DNA of 21,277 nt from UBA1038 sp964480995 (GTDB lineage Bacteria; Bacillota; Clostridia; Christensenellales; Aristaeellaceae), in the NCBI GenBank assembly GCA_964480995.1, contig CAYZRZ010000018.1, forward strand, positions 1 through 21,277, read 5' to 3'. The translations under genes were made by a program, and so were the position numbers. The notes under the pieces are model-generated. The model was given only the letters and a program-made list of their open reading frames with translations. It did no database searches and was not told where the DNA came from. Of this stretch, positions 21,240 through 21,277 are shown in pieces. How positions within the stretch are numbered: position 1 is the first letter of the stretch; every line of letters begins with the position of its first letter.

Positions 21240-21277
21240 ATGATAACCGAATAAAACATATATGTAAAGTATGTAAT

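Overview
The window is a GC-rich stretch of chromosome from what looks like an anaerobic Gram-positive bacterium of class Clostridia (Bacillota). The evidence is the yabM-yabN-hup-yabO block known from Bacillus and Clostridium, an oxygen-sensitive class III ribonucleotide reductase with its activase, a rubrerythrin, purine-rich Shine-Dalgarno sequences and many near-consensus sigma-A promoters with 17-base spacers. TGA is used as a normal stop, so the genetic code is standard. I see no tRNA, rRNA, CRISPR array, insertion sequence or phage gene. Almost all of the sequence is ordinary core-genome coding DNA, and no gap between genes exceeds 300 bases.

Layout, left to right. (1) 1-1257: the 3' part of a PhoR-like sensor kinase, with an in-frame TGA inside its PAS region, then a one-domain EamA-type membrane transporter. 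(2) 1354-7632: gyrB and gyrA (both DNA gyrase subunits) followed by a SpoVB/YabM-type flippase. (3) 7634-11336: yabN (mazG), hup with its own internal promoter and terminator, rqcP (yabO), obg and yhbY, a nucleotide-sanitation, nucleoid and ribosome-maintenance group. (4) 11397-14389: nrdD and nrdG behind a perfect TTGACA-17-TATAAT promoter with two flanking dyads that could be NrdR sites. (5) 14404-15401, minus strand: a short formate/nitrite-transporter-family protein and a small zinc-ribbon protein, convergent with nrdDG. (6) 15471-18055: deoC, an orphan ABC-type solute-binding protein and a LacX-type aldose epimerase with overlapping reading frames. (7) 18122-19709: a FabG-like SDR (minus) and a biotin-protein ligase (plus), divergent, with a perfect 16-bp palindrome in the ligase promoter. 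(8) 19764-20544, minus: a 40-residue single-pass membrane peptide followed by rubrerythrin. (9) 20677-21277: an Rrf2-family regulator without cysteines and a promoter for the next gene beyond the window.

Functionally the window links DNA topology, nucleotide supply under anoxia, ribosome upkeep and oxidative-stress defence. The parts least explained by known operons are the deoC / solute-binding / epimerase unit, the palindrome in the birA promoter, the 40-residue peptide ahead of rubrerythrin, and the broken sensor-kinase frame. All functional calls come from recognising motifs by eye; no database search was possible.
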